From the NCBI GenBank assembly GCA_026168455.1, contig CM047428.1, positions 37,880,546 to 37,944,545 of the forward strand: a stretch of DNA of 64,000 bases. The letters are read 5' to 3'. The stretch comes from Theocolax elegans. Its lineage: Eukaryota; Arthropoda; Insecta; Hymenoptera; Cerocephalidae. Under the pieces are notes generated by a model, which searched no databases, was not told the DNA's origin, and saw only the letters and a list, made by a program, of their open reading frames with translations. A program made the position numbers and the translations under genes. Below are positions 19,932 through 31,446 of this stretch, piece by piece. Position 1 is the first letter of the stretch. Every line of letters begins with the position of its first letter.

Positions 19932-22627
19932 TTTCTTTTAAAGGGTATTTGCTGTTCAAATTTGGAGATGCACTTCAACTTTTATTTCTTCTATATATTT
20001 TTACATTAAATGATGGACCGCAATTTTGGATGAGTAATGGGTAAGTATATTTGTTAATATTCTATTATATTATATTATATTATTAGATTATATTTATTAT
20101 AATAATATTTATTTTTGTATTTGTTAATTTAGACGTTTCTTTTTGATGTGTGTTGAAAATTTGTAGTTCATGAAAAATAGTGTATTGAATATCCATACTT
20201 ATTAAAATGAATCAAAACAAAATATATTTATAAATTTTTCTATTATAATTATTCAATTATATTTTTAATATAAATGAACATTAAAACCAGATATGTATAT
20301 TTAAATGAGTCAATTTATAATTATTATGCACTGCATTATTTTACTCACAAACACCAAAGTTTTTTTATCAACGCAATGGTTGTATCTGCTTTCTTTCATA
20401 TATATTCTAATTGATCAAATCAATAACTGAATAAATAATAAGAATTAAATAAGATTAATAATAAATTAATATATTCACTATCTTAAAAAAAAAATTTTGT
20501 AGAAAAATTGGAAAAGTATAAATATTAAAATGCTTAATTAACTTTTAAGGAGATATTTATTTATTAATTATTACAACTAATGTTAGTATGTTTATGCACA
20601 ATTTTCAATCAATTTTTTCTATCTTTAGATAAAACAATATATGCAAAGAAATTGTCGAACCTTCTGGAATGGTTTACGAAACCTTGAGAGGTTGAGGCAC
20701 TCCTTGATCGCGATGTATAACTGCCATACATAAAGTTTTCGACATAGTAGTACGTAGTAAGTATTACTCATCTATGAGGCTGAAGCATTCTTACGAAAAC
20801 AATCAAGTGAACACAAACGAACGCTCAAATAATTTGATTGAGCAGTGAACGATCGACTCGACGAAATGGTCGATTTCTTGTTACTTGAACGGGAAGAACG
20901 TTAGCGACTTATATGCATTACTCTTACAAATCCGGATTACATTCTGTTTTCGAAATGAAGGAGACGCAGGTTCAAACTCGCACAGTTTGACATATAATAC
21001 TAGTTAGCATATGATAAGGAAAATTGTTTTTTAATCCTTGCGTATAGAGTTTATGTGAAACTAATTTTTTTTTCATTAACATTATTTAATTGTAAACAAT
21101 CTCTGAATAAGTTCTATACAAATTAATTTGTGATCTTCCTTTTTACAGGTATCAAGAGTCAGTTGTCTGGTGTGAATGATCAATGTCAAGTCCTAGTTAG
21201 AGGATCGAATATTGGTGATCAACATATGGTTTATATAGAACATGCGAAGAAACAGGAATAATTGCACCCTGCCTTTAGATTTTTACTACCTCTCTGAGAG
21301 CTTGACAAATTTTTTCTATGAGCTGTGCGACATATGTATTTGTTTCTACACCTCTTCTCAAGTCATGTTAACTAAAAGTTCATTTAGATTTTATTTTACT
21401 GCAAAACAACGTATACGTTTAGACAAGTTTTACTATTTCAAACGTCATTACACATTCATCTTCAGATATTTATCTCGGATCAAAAAGTATGTAATAGGAA
21501 AAAGTTTTGTAATTGTGAGATAAACATTTTGTTTATTTGAAGTTTTTATGTACAATTTAAAGTTTTTTATTTATTGTACAAAATCACGTACTTTTAACTA
21601 TTTTGTATTATTATAATCATTTTAGATATTTATCTTGAGTAATTTCTCTCGGATCATAAAGCTTTCAAAAGGAAAAAGTTTTGAAATTTTAAGATTAACA
21701 TTTCGTTTATTTAAAGTTTTGTTGTAGGTTTAAAATTGTTTCATATATTGCGAAAAAGCGTGTATTTTTGACTTTTTTCAGTATTTTAAGCATTTTTGCA
21801 AATTTATCTTCAAAAATTCATCTCGAATTGAAAAGTGTTCAATAGAAAAAAGTTTTGCTAGGATGAGACAAACATTTCGTCCATGCAAAGTTTTTATGTA
21901 CAATGAATATATTTTAAGATAATGCTACGAAATTTTCAATGCGTAATTATAAAAAGTGTTATAACTTAAATTGATTATGTGCAATATATCTAAAAATAGA
22001 ACCATAAGCATCTCGCATCATGAAAAAGATACCCTACAAATTTCAACCGAATCAGTTGAAAACTTTTGGAGATATTTGTGGAACATCAAACACATAAATA
22101 TGATGTAACGATCTTTGTGAGTCTCTGACGCTAAAAATATTCAAAAACATGTATTGTGTACTATACAAAAAGTTTCGTATTATCAAGATGAATATTTTGT
22201 CTATTATATAGTTTTTGTATAGGAAGAATACATTTCGAGATATTTAACATAGAATGAATAAAACCGTTTTTAAAGGAAATGTAAACTTCTCTGTATCTGT
22301 GACGTGGCTTTATGCATATATCTGAAAATAGGACCATAAACTTTTTATATCGTGAGAAAGCTACCATAAAATTTGCAGCCAAATCGGTTGAAAAATTTTT
22401 GAGATATTTGAGGAAAACCACTTTTTTGGATGACAAAAATATAAGGCTTTCCCGTATATCGGTCGTACCTAAAAATTAGACGAAATTTTGGCCTAAAGAA
22501 ATCATCAAATTGTAATGCTAAATTTTTGATAAAAGTTCGTCTAATTCTTATTTTTTCCATATCTTTTAACCAAATTAAGATATTTAAGCTTCTTTTTTAT
22601 TCTAAAACGTATCTACTTAATCTCAGC
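19932..22627 (+). repeat. 2,696-bp tandem duplication, unit 2
   Basis: Head-to-tail copy of 17236-19931. The junction at about 19931 shares tttcttttaaa with both outer boundaries (17236 and 22627), an 11-bp microhomology. After 22627 the MITE right arm, which was cut in unit 1, continues to 22841. This shows that the junction in the middle is the new one. Confidence 0.9.
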
Positions 22628-22841
22628 TTTCTTTTAAAATTTTGTTTGACTGTACATTTTTAACTGTATCTGAGTTATAAACGATCAAATTCAAAGGCTT
22701 TTTTGGCGAGATTTTTCACTATTCACTTATATCTATCGTAAAAAGGGCATTGGACTCTAAAACTCCGGCTTTCTTTACATTTTTATAGTAGAAATTATAT
22801 CCTAGAGTTTGGTAAAGATCCGTTTTCCAGAGGATATGGCC
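22470..22841. repeat. Right half of the fold-back MITE family seen at 1474-2133
   Basis: Shares the aaattagacgaaatttt centre, the cgtatctact..atctcag block and the terminal gttttccagagg with the right arm of 1474-2133. The left arm is not found here. Confidence 0.7.
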
Positions 22842-23139
22842 TCTCTTTGTTAGTGCGACAATTCTGACATAAGATGCGGATTCAGCTATACCAAAGTCAT
22901 TGTAAGTTATGTACTCTGGTCTGCGAAGTACCATAGTTTTGTATTTTCAGAAGTGTTATATTAACTGCTATACAAAAAACCTGAATTTTTCAATTTTTTT
23001 GATAAATTCTGAAAAAACTGACGTGGTACGGTGATTATAGCATCTGATTCGGGTTCAGTGCACCCAAAAACACTTAGTTCAAGTAGTCTGGTCCACCGCA
23101 CAGGGTACTTTCATTTTTTAGGCCTCTGCTATTAAATAA
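22842..23139. other. No gene recognised
   Basis: A 298-bp spacer between the MITE end and repeat R2. No motif is seen on either strand. Confidence 0.4.
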
Positions 23140-23410
23140 ATTATTTCGGCGAGATCGTCTGTCTTGCCGACCAATCAAGATAATCGATTTGTTCTTTGGA
23201 TAATTGACCCGTTCGTCGAATACCGCCCTCTCTGGTGTTTATCCTAGTCGGTCAACCCTTGGGCATAAGGTTCAACATACGATTTGAAACCTAAACGACC
23301 AGTTCGGTGTTGCTGATGTCATCGTACAGGAATCGACGTGATCCCTAATCGCATAATGGAACTTATCTAGGTAAGTAAACCGAAATTGATTAGACCTAAT
23401 TTGGACTTTA
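23140..23410 (+). repeat. Dispersed repeat R2, copy 2
   Basis: Diverged copy of 14450-14720. Shared blocks include cggcgaga, ttgccga, gaataccgc.ctctc.gg, ttgggcataagg and aacgaccagttcggtgttg. Function unknown. Confidence 0.6.
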
Positions 23411-23860
23411 CGATCTCTGGAACCACATTGCTACAATTGTTACAATTATTATCAAATAATAATTATTAAAATAAATGTTATTATATAATAATTATTTATT
23501 TTATTATATTAGATATTTAGCTGATAATGAACCGAAAATCACTGATTTTAAATCGACTCTTAACTAATTATTCTATGTATGAGTCATCATGCTCTAGTAC
23601 CCCATAAATTAATTTGTTCGCATGCAAGCAAACGTAAACAATAATAATATTACAACGTATTGGTTTATAAAAACCCATAAGCTTCAATTGTATATTAAAT
23701 TCAAATCTAACCATAGTATACAAAAAAACGTAACATCACCTGTAATCAATAGAAAAAGCAGTAATTGTATTATACTCTAACAGTTTCATAAAGACAATAT
23801 AAACATTAAATTAAAAATAAATCATTATTTAAAGGAATTTATTAATCTTGCAATAAAATA
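23411..23860. other. No gene recognised
   Basis: Very AT-rich, with stops in all frames and no repeat match seen within the window. Confidence 0.35.
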
Positions 23861-23959
23861 AATTAGGTAAAATAATGATTGTTGAAAATTTATCGATCTT
23901 CTCGAGTCGAATGAGAAAAAGTAAGGTGAAAAAAAACTTTAACATATTCTATCCTTTTT

Positions 23960-23994
23960 GTAACGTTTCGGTGGTTAATGCCACCCACTCAGAC
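23960..23994 (-). ncRNA. Decayed hammerhead-like motif of PLE-5
   Basis: The minus strand reads CUGAGUGG, GUGG/CCACC stem II, GAAA, CGUUAC. The position equals the PLE-4 motif at 33384-33420, but the first core box is broken (CUGAGUG), so activity is unlikely. Confidence 0.35.
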
Positions 23995-24073
23995 GGCATA
24001 AAAATTTTATTTATAAATAAAACTGTACACTCGGATAAAAAAAAATAATAAGAAAAAGTAAAAAGATGTAAAC

Positions 24074-24678
24074 TAGGAGTGTGCGGGTACCCGGAAAGTC
24101 GGGTTACCTGATTCGAAAACCCGACCCATCGGGTCGGGTTTGAGTCGGTCGGGTTTCGGGTTTTACCGAAACCCGAAATTTTTCGATCTGTTCGAATGTT
24201 ACGGAGTACCCGAATTTTTCGTGCTACACGTATGTAATGAACTACCCGAATGTAACGATCTACCCGATTTTTCGAACTACCCGAATGTTTTGAACTGCCC
24301 GAATATTTCTCGCGCTATCCCAATGTTTCAATTCCAATTATTTATTAATTAATATTTCTTTCACTTTTAATATAAAAAAGATAATAAGTTTTTCATAAGA
24401 ATTACAAGGGAAATATAATAATAGGAAAATAAAATAAATAAATTAATAAATAAACCCTTGTAGAAATTTATCTAGCTTTATCGAGGCCTCGAAATACTCG
24501 GATTACCCGAAAAAATCGGAATACCCGAAATACTCGGTCAACCCGAAATTCTCGGGTTACCCGAAAAATTCGGACTATCCAAACTACTCGAGTTACCCGA
24601 AAAATTCGGACTCCCCGAACCTGAAGAAAATACCCGAACCCGATCGGGTCGGGTAGTTGGGCTACCCGCACACTCCTA
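24074..24678. mobile_element. Non-autonomous hAT-type element, rich in GGGTA/TACCCG motifs
   Basis: Ends are taggagtgtgcgggtacccg and its complement (ggctacccgcacactccta). The flanks are a perfect 8-bp duplication atgtaaac at 24066-24073 and 24679-24686, diagnostic of hAT superfamily insertion. Inside, both arms are dense in short variants of cccgaa/ttcggg (24160-24310 and 24490-24660). Open frames here, on either strand, follow the repeat and are not genes. Confidence 0.85.
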
Positions 24679-25189
24679 ATGTAAACACGACGCAAATTTT
24701 CTATAATCTGTGAAACATGTACAAATAGTACCTACTTATGAAGTAATAAATCGAGAGCGAGTAACGTTTACGTTTTTCCGTTGATGACGCACAGGTTTGA
24801 ATACAATATAAACGGTTGATTTAACGAGTTTTTACTTTAAATATAATATGCGAATACTGTCTATTTAATTTCATTGAGTATTTTTATTTTTTTATTGAAT
24901 TTTTTTAAAATTAATATGTACCATTTCGGTTACTAATCTTTTAACACTGCTCGCTTCTTTGTCTAAAATTTTAAAATTCTGCCAATGAAATTCATGATTC
25001 TAATTCTATATATGTTGCTAACTCTACTAGAAATGCTCAGCTAATTCCGAGTTATGACGACAGTTTTAGAGTCTTCGATTATCTGAATTAATTGGTTTAC
25101 ATCGTTTAAAAAAGATGCCATATTAATGTATGTCAATTCTACTCGGATTCAGTCGAGAATACGTCGTCGCCTCCGAATAAAAACATTCT

Positions 25190-25301
25190 AACTCAGAAAT
25201 CACTTGAAAAACTCATTAACTCATAATTCGCTTGGAGAACACGTTAACTCAAAAATCGCTTGGAGAAGACATTACATAAAAATTCGCTTGGGAAAACGTT
25301 A
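25190..25301 (+). repeat. 28-bp minisatellite, four copies
   Basis: Units start at 25190, 25218, 25246 and 25274, of the form aactcaaaaatcgcttggag followed by aa(c/g)ac.tt. The units are diverged by a few substitutions. Confidence 0.8.
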
Positions 25302-25302
25302 A

Positions 25303-26221
25303 TTTATACAATGATTTTTGTCGCCTCGATTTAAGTTTACACCACTGTCAAAACTTTTAATATTTCATAAATAAATATAAAAACTAATTTCCATATATTA
25401 CAACTCATTACTTTCTAATTTATTATATTGTCGAATAATGTACTTTCATATGTGCATATATGTATTTTTTTAATTTCTCTAAGCCCTCTTATTATACACT
25501 AATGCGTTCTGCTAAAAAAAGATAAAAATTTTTTTAAATATTTAAGAAAATAGTGGAAACTAGTATTTTTTGATAACTTTATGAAATCGATATATATATG
25601 GACTCTCCATAAATGTGTAAAAGTACATAAATTCATTTTTATATAAAAAGGTAGAATAAATATTTGAAAGAATTGATATTGTGATGTTTTTGTACTTTAC
25701 TTTTATGAAATTGCATTATTTCATAAATATATTGTTTTTAATATTCTAATTAAAAAATTTGCTATGTATAGTTTTTGCAATTATCTGAAAAATATTTTGT
25801 ATGGGAGAAAATTCAACTTTATTCTTCCTTGCGATGAAATGTATATTTTATGTATGTGTAAAGTGTACTTTTCGTCGCAAGGGGGAATAAAGTTGAACTA
25901 GTTTGGGAGTATTCCTTGGCAAATTATAAGACATTTTTGTTCTATTAGACAAATATAAATTTTTCCTGTTATAGTTCAACTATTTTGTGCACTCATGGTT
26001 GAAGACAAATTTTGATATTAATAGATTTTAAACTAGAAAAAAATCATGAAAAATTTTTTTTTTAATTTCACTAATTTTTTATAAATTATCCGCCATATTT
26101 ATTTTTGTAAAAAAAATTTTTTAATTTTGGGCCCGGTTTCGGATTTAGTATACTCAAAAACATAAGGGACGGTATCTTGGATCAATTCACTGTTCCGTTT
26201 TACAAATGACGTCTTTGGTCG
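25303..26221. other. No gene recognised; contains a 26-bp-arm hairpin
   Basis: AT-rich. At 25812-25839 and 25871-25896 the arms caactttattcttccttgcg and cgcaagggggaataaagttg are inverted with few mismatches, around a short loop. This could be a small MITE or a structured transcript. Confidence 0.5.
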
Positions 26222-26225
26222 TTAA

Positions 26226-27299
26226 GGGGGTCTCATACTCAATTTTTACCGACCGAGCCAATAGAGTGATAGTATGGTTGAAAAATACTTCAATCTAGAT
26301 AAATATAAAGAATTTCGACAAACTAGAAGATAGGTGCCCTTTTTTTTGTAGTTATGTATCACTGTGCAAAGTTTCTATTTATTATATTGAGGCATTGAAG
26401 AGAAAACCTTGTATAAAAAACACTATCTACAGCGTCCACATTTATGAAATTTTCGTACAAGGTTTTCTCTTACACGCATCAATAAAATGACTTGAAACTT
26501 TGTATAGAAGTAAATAATTATTTAATAAAGGGCATCTAACTGTTTGTTTTGCATAGTTTTATAAAACTAAAAGTAGTTTTATTATCATTATTAAAAGAAT
26601 ATTTTACGCTAGATGGCAGTACGCACGGATCATGACAAGCTAGAATATGCTTTCGCCGCCGCCACTATCGACATCACGCATGCGCATTTGTTTCAGACTC
26701 GAGACAAATAGCCGAGCAAAATCATTTGATTTGACTCTAAAATTTTTAAATACGTGTCATACTGATACTCATATTATGACTAGTTGAATTTTCGACATGG
26801 CAAATTGAACCTTACTACGTATTTATCATAGATTCAATGTAAAAGGAAACGTACTGCTGCAAGAATCCGGCATATCTATCGATCGACCCAAGGGAGCGGA
26901 TCAAAAATCGACTTGCGAGCCGTGCTCCGCTCCCTTGGGTTCTGCTATCGTTGGTCTTGAGTGTAATGTCGTATTTTTTCAGTATGTAAAAAAAATAAAT
27001 ACGTATAATCGAAATACGTACAATTTCCGTAAACCAAACATACATAACATTTATTATATATGCATATATCGAAATATGGATTATAATAGATAATAGAAAA
27101 TACGTATAAGTGGTATAATCGTATAAATAGTCACACTATTTTTATTATGATGCTATCGACATAAGTGGCGCCATCTACGATCACTTCGATTACGACTTGC
27201 CATAGATGGCGCTCTTGATGATAGTTATCATTTCTTATATATAACTAGCATTACCGGCGGTCAGAACGGTAAAATCGCAGAATTGAGTATGAGACCCCC
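26226..27299. mobile_element. TTAA-flanked non-autonomous element (piggyBac-like MITE)
   Basis: Ends are gggggtctcatactcaattt and, inverted, aattgagtatgagaccccc, directly flanked by TTAA at 26222-26225 and 27300-27303. TTAA target duplication is the hallmark of piggyBac. Sub-terminal inverted blocks (taccgaccg / cggtcag) follow. Inside are a second palindrome at about 26330-26545 (ttttctct hairpin) and a 14-bp-arm hairpin at 26887-26939. No transposase is inside, but a piggyBac transposase fragment lies at 62395-62850. Confidence 0.8.
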
Positions 27300-27303
27300 T
27301 TAA

Positions 27304-27784
27304 AGGTAACTAATAAGTGCTTTGTAACTATAAGCTAAGATTCAAGTTAGTGTAGAGGCTTCAAACTGCTTTAATATAATTTGTTAAGAAATTATTTAAT
27401 TGGTTTGACTATTAAAATGACAACAATTTATGTTAGATACTAAGTCCATTAATCTAACCAGCTTTAATTTGAAGCTGTTGAAAAATAATTTTTTTGTGAC
27501 TAATTAGATCAAAATCAATTCTGCCGAAACAAAGTAATGGGTTTTCGAAGACATAAGTTACCTTGGCCAATATGAGACTTTTAAAATTGTTATTTTAAAA
27601 GATATGAGCATATTTTACATGCAATTTACAAACTTTTTTGTATGTAACCTGTATCACAAAAAGTTAAAAGTTTTTGAGATAAAAGTTAAAAATATGACGA
27701 AATAACCAATTTTTCAAAAAATCATTTGCTTTATATTGCTATAGCTCTGCAGTGGTTTGGAATAAAGCTCTAAAAATTTGGCTA
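27304..27784. other. No gene recognised
   Basis: AT-rich spacer between the TTAA element and the truncated end of the second mariner copy. Confidence 0.4.
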
Positions 27785-27789
27785 CCCCC

Positions 27790-28160
27790 ACAAGAAAAAG
27801 TCGGGTGACGTGAGATCCGGCGAACAAGCAGGCCATTGAATGGGGCCTCCCCGTCCAATCCACCTACCGTCGTAACAGTTATTTAAAAACAGTACGTGCA
27901 AAATGAAGCGCAGCGCCATCTTGTTGAAGCCGCATTCTTTGCCGCGTTGCCAAGTCAACATTTTCCAAGAGACCGGGTAAATGGTCCCTTATCAACAGTA
28001 AGTAGCTATGCCTGACAACATTTTGATAAAAAAAGTAAGGTCCAATAAGATATCCATTTACGATTCCGCACCAGACCATGAGACTCCATAGATTTTGATG
28101 GTCCACAGCTAAACCAGTACGAATTTTCGTGCGACATTTTGTATGCTTTGCAAAGCCCAT
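27790..28160 (-). pseudogene. Mariner-type DDE transposase, catalytic domain fragment
   Basis: Reads AVDHQNLWSLMVWCGIVNGY, LIGPYFFYQNVVRHSYL, LLENVDLATRQRM and LQQDGAALHFARTVFK, that is, the MVWCGI, GPYFF and QQDGAxxHFA blocks of IS630/Tc1-type transposases. A stop follows, then a degraded GRPHSMACLFAGSHVTRLFL block in the same strand. The first catalytic-Asp region between the helix-turn-helix and MVWCGI is deleted, so the protein is dead. Confidence 0.8.
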
Positions 28161-28258
28161 TGGCAGAAATTATTTCGCGCTAAGATATGACGCCGCTATA
28201 AAGCTTGCGTTAAAGTGATGCTATAAGCGTGATATTGTAAATACAATCTTAAGATTTT

Positions 28259-28567
28259 CTAAACTGTACTTTGCGGTATACTCGTTTCTCTTTCAATCTG
28301 TCGAGTACTAATGTGCGGATCTAAATGAATAGCTGCGAGGATCGTTAAGGTTCGCACATCATTATTTTCATAATCATGATGACGGCGTTGACGAACAAGG
28401 GAACCTTCGCGAGCTCTTGCAGTTAAGGTTCTTATTGTCATATCAGAAGGGTGCCTTCTCTCTGGAAAGCGTTCAGCATAAAGTCTTGATGCAGCGTCAA
28501 AATTGTTGTGACATTCTCCTACAATTAATATCATATCAACAATTTCTGTTGGTGGATAATCAGCCAT
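28259..28567 (-). pseudogene. Mariner-type transposase N-terminal helix-turn-helix domain
   Basis: The frame begins with ATG at 28567 and reads ADYPPTEIVDMILIVGECHN, then AERFPERRHPSDMTIRTLTA and TRQIERETSIPQSTV. This is the two-helix-turn-helix N-terminus (DUF4817-like) of transposases widespread in insects; it binds the terminal repeats. The domain is intact for 102 residues, then runs into a stop at the internal deletion before the catalytic domain (27790-28160). The well-preserved start suggests a fairly young element. Confidence 0.85.
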
Positions 28568-29705
28568 ATTAATAAAATTTTAAGTACGTTTTAAATGAGC
28601 GAAACGTTTTGAACAGAAAGTCTTGAATAGCGTATTTTTTAGGTCTTACAATGAAGTATCTGCAAGAAAATTTTCAGTTAAAAAAATTATGGGATTTTTA
28701 AGAAAAACTGAGTAGAAAAAATTTTGAAAAATAGCTCTATTGTTTTTATAAGGTTAACTTTTTTAAGAAAAATCGACGCGAGAAAAAAGAGAAAAAAATA
28801 CTACCATTACGCGAGACAGAATTAAAAATTATTAACAATTATGGAAATGTCAGCTATTTTTAGTATTTATGTTGAACATATCGTTTTTTGGGTTTATTTT
28901 TAAAACACTCATAAAATTATTAATTTTGGTTAAATCGAAAAATAAAAAAATACGTGTTCGCTTATTTCTGATACCAAAGAACATTTTAATTTGAAAAGAA
29001 TCGGTGATGTTGAGGTATCCAGCGTGCATGATTTGAGAAGGAACCATTCTACTACGTCGTTGTTTCCGGATAACGCTAAAAGTAAGATAAAAGTACTTTT
29101 GTTTTGCATTTCTCGTATGATCTTGATATGACCCTTGTAAGGTCGGGTTAAAAAACCAGAAAATCTCCGTCATCATGTAAGAAGTAATATTCTTTTAGGA
29201 CCTAATATCATAAAACAAAAATTGCAGTCAAAAACATGGTTATGAATGAAAAATGCGCTATGACCTTCAAAAGTACTTAAAAATTGATGCCAAGGTCAAG
29301 CTAATCAAAGAGATTAGCACCCTTAGAATTTATTGATCTTTCTTAAGCATTACAAACGGTAATATTGCCAGAAAAATCACGTTATTTGCGAAAAATACGA
29401 CTAATCGTTTTTTCAGATATTTGACCTTTATTTTTTACCTTTCCAAGGCCACACAAACAATTTTTGCATAAGACAATTTTGATGTAAAATTTTCTGCTCT
29501 TGCCGAATTTGCACTCAAAAATAGGGGTTCCTATTAGAAAAAACCATGTTGACCTTGAAATGACCTTCAAAATTGACTTCAAGGTCAAAACTAGTGGTAA
29601 TATCAAATGACCCCGACTGTCCTGACTAACTTTCGTCGGAACCATTTTTTTGTAGATGTCGTGGTTTAGAAGCAATTTAGGTCCATAGATTAAAATGGGT
29701 CACGC

Positions 29706-30282
29706 TGTATATAATCAGTCAATTATAAGTATGTATAGTATTATATGTATGTCAAATATAGTTGATTACACTTGAAAATATAACAGCCAGTCAATCTCAT
29801 TTTTGTAAGCTGTTGTTACAAACATATACATAAGTATTATTAAAAATATTGCGGAATACTTATTACAATGAGGTATATCTTTGCATCATGAAAGCAAAAG
29901 TTTGTGAATATTTTATTGCACCTCGAAGACATTTGGTAATTCACATAAATAACGACCGTCATGGATATCAGTAAGCATAACTTTGCATTCAACCTTTTCA
30001 AATGCTACAAGATTGCATCGCTCGAAATTTTCGTATTGTATTTTTTTATATAACTACATAAAATGGCTTATCTTCAAACACATTAAATTGTGAAATTTGA
30101 TAGTAACATTTTTTATCAATACATAAAGTATTTATAATCTAATCTAATTTATAATAGTGTAATAATATTTACGATAATATTATTAGTACGTTGAGAATGA
30201 ATATTCCATACCATGAATATTCCATGATAATAAAAACTATATGTTTATAAAGGCATTTATTATAAACTTGAGCAGGCATTCT
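29706..30282. other. No gene recognised
   Basis: AT-rich with stops in all frames. Nothing is supported. Confidence 0.4.
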
Positions 30283-30284
30283 TA

Positions 30285-31045
30285 CCCGAACAGCACGAAA
30301 CGATTTTTAGACGTTTTTAAAACGTTTTCTATCGAACGTTATAACGTTTCAAAATAAAAGTAAAAAAAGCGTTTTGATATTGAGAACAAGAGTATTAAAT
30401 TATTTTTACAACGTTTCGAAAACGTTCTAAAAACATTTTAAAAAGGTTAAAAATAGCTTTTCACATTTGACACTAGGTGGTACGCAACTTATCTCGCAAA
30501 TAGCTAAGTACTATTTAACATTGATACATATGATGCATTTGTTTTAAATTAATTATATAAATAACAGCACTATTAATGTAATACTTTAAGTGAAGGTGTA
30601 AAACGAATGTAACTAATGTAAGGCATATCGCATATTAGGCTATACCTTAAATATGGGTATAAAAACGACATTTAATCATTTTTAAATCATTTTAAAAACG
30701 TTTTTTCAGCTTTTTCAAAACGTTCTTAGAATAATTTTAAAACGTTTATAAAACGTTTTTAAAATGATTTTAAAAACGTAACGTTAAGTTAACACGCTTA
30801 TATACTCAAAATCAAAACGTTTTTAAAACGTTTTTAAAACGTTTTTAAAACGTTTTAAAAACGTTTTTAAAACGATTTTAAAAACGTTACGATAATTTAA
30901 CTTTACTTTTTTTACTCTTATGTACGCAATATCAAAACGTTTTAAAAACGTTTTGAAAATGGATTTTTAATTTTATTTCGAAATGTTATAGCGTTCGATA
31001 GACAATGTTTTAAAAACGTAAAAAAAACGTTTCGTGCTGTTCGGG
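30285..31045. mobile_element. TA-flanked fold-back MITE rich in AACGTTTT motifs
   Basis: Ends cccgaacagcacgaaacg and its exact complement are flanked by TA (30283-30284 and 31046-31047), as in Tc1/mariner insertions. The interior is dominated by direct and inverted copies of aaaacgttttt (30700-30990), so it is a palindrome made of smaller palindromes. Confidence 0.8.
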
Positions 31046-31440
31046 TATAGATTACTCCCCCCCCCCCCCCCGTTGGAAAAAATAGGTGATATATGCATAT
31101 GAGGTAATACGTAAAATATTTTATGTAGTTCCGTTCCAAATATATACGTATAAAACGAACGTATATTTATTTTACGTGTTTATTTCACAGGTTTTATACG
31201 AAATCTTTACACTTCTTTTACGTGTATTTTTCACGTATTTACTTTAGGTGTTTCATTCACGTGTTTATTTTACACGTATATATCTGGTACAGAATTACAC
31301 GTAATATTGTACGTATTATTTCACGTGTATATATCGCGTGTTTTTTTCATCAGGGCCGATTGCAGCGTACTAAAAATTTTTATACTCATGGTTTTCATAT
31401 AAAAATGGATTGTAGTGGAATTTGATTAGCTCTAAGTAGA
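31046..31440. other. Poly-C run and ACGTGT-rich stretch, no gene
   Basis: A run of 15 C lies at 31057-31071. 31140-31345 holds many copies of (t)acgtgt and acgtat at irregular spacing. The motif density is unusual, but there is no clear unit length. Confidence 0.5.
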
Positions 31441-31446
31441 TGATTA

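Larger units (their letters stand above)
23861..25010 (-). mobile_element. PLE-5: decayed Penelope-like element 3' end, split by a hAT MITE
   Basis: Collinear with the PLE-4 end at 33310-33960: ttatcgatcttc, taacgtttcggt, the gacgcaaatttt block, gatgacg, gcgaatactgt.tatttaattt and the antisense of the endonuclease C-terminus (gtaccattt, aattctgccaat). It is diverged throughout, so it is a relative of PLE-4 rather than a copy. 24074-24678 is inserted into it. Confidence 0.75.
27785..29705 (-). mobile_element. Tc1/mariner (IS630-type) element, second copy, 3'-truncated
   Basis: The 5' terminal repeat is at 29705-29041 (outer end reads tacagcgtgacccatttt on the minus strand), matching 915-2225 minus its MITE. 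A long leader, a helix-turn-helix fragment (28567-28259) and a DDE fragment (28160-27790) follow. The 3' terminal repeat is absent. Confidence 0.8.

Noticed and set aside
24468..24695. 75-codon Val/Arg/Phe-rich minus-strand frame
   Set aside because: It spans the short-motif repeats and right end of the hAT MITE; the peptide simply mirrors the cccgaa repeats.
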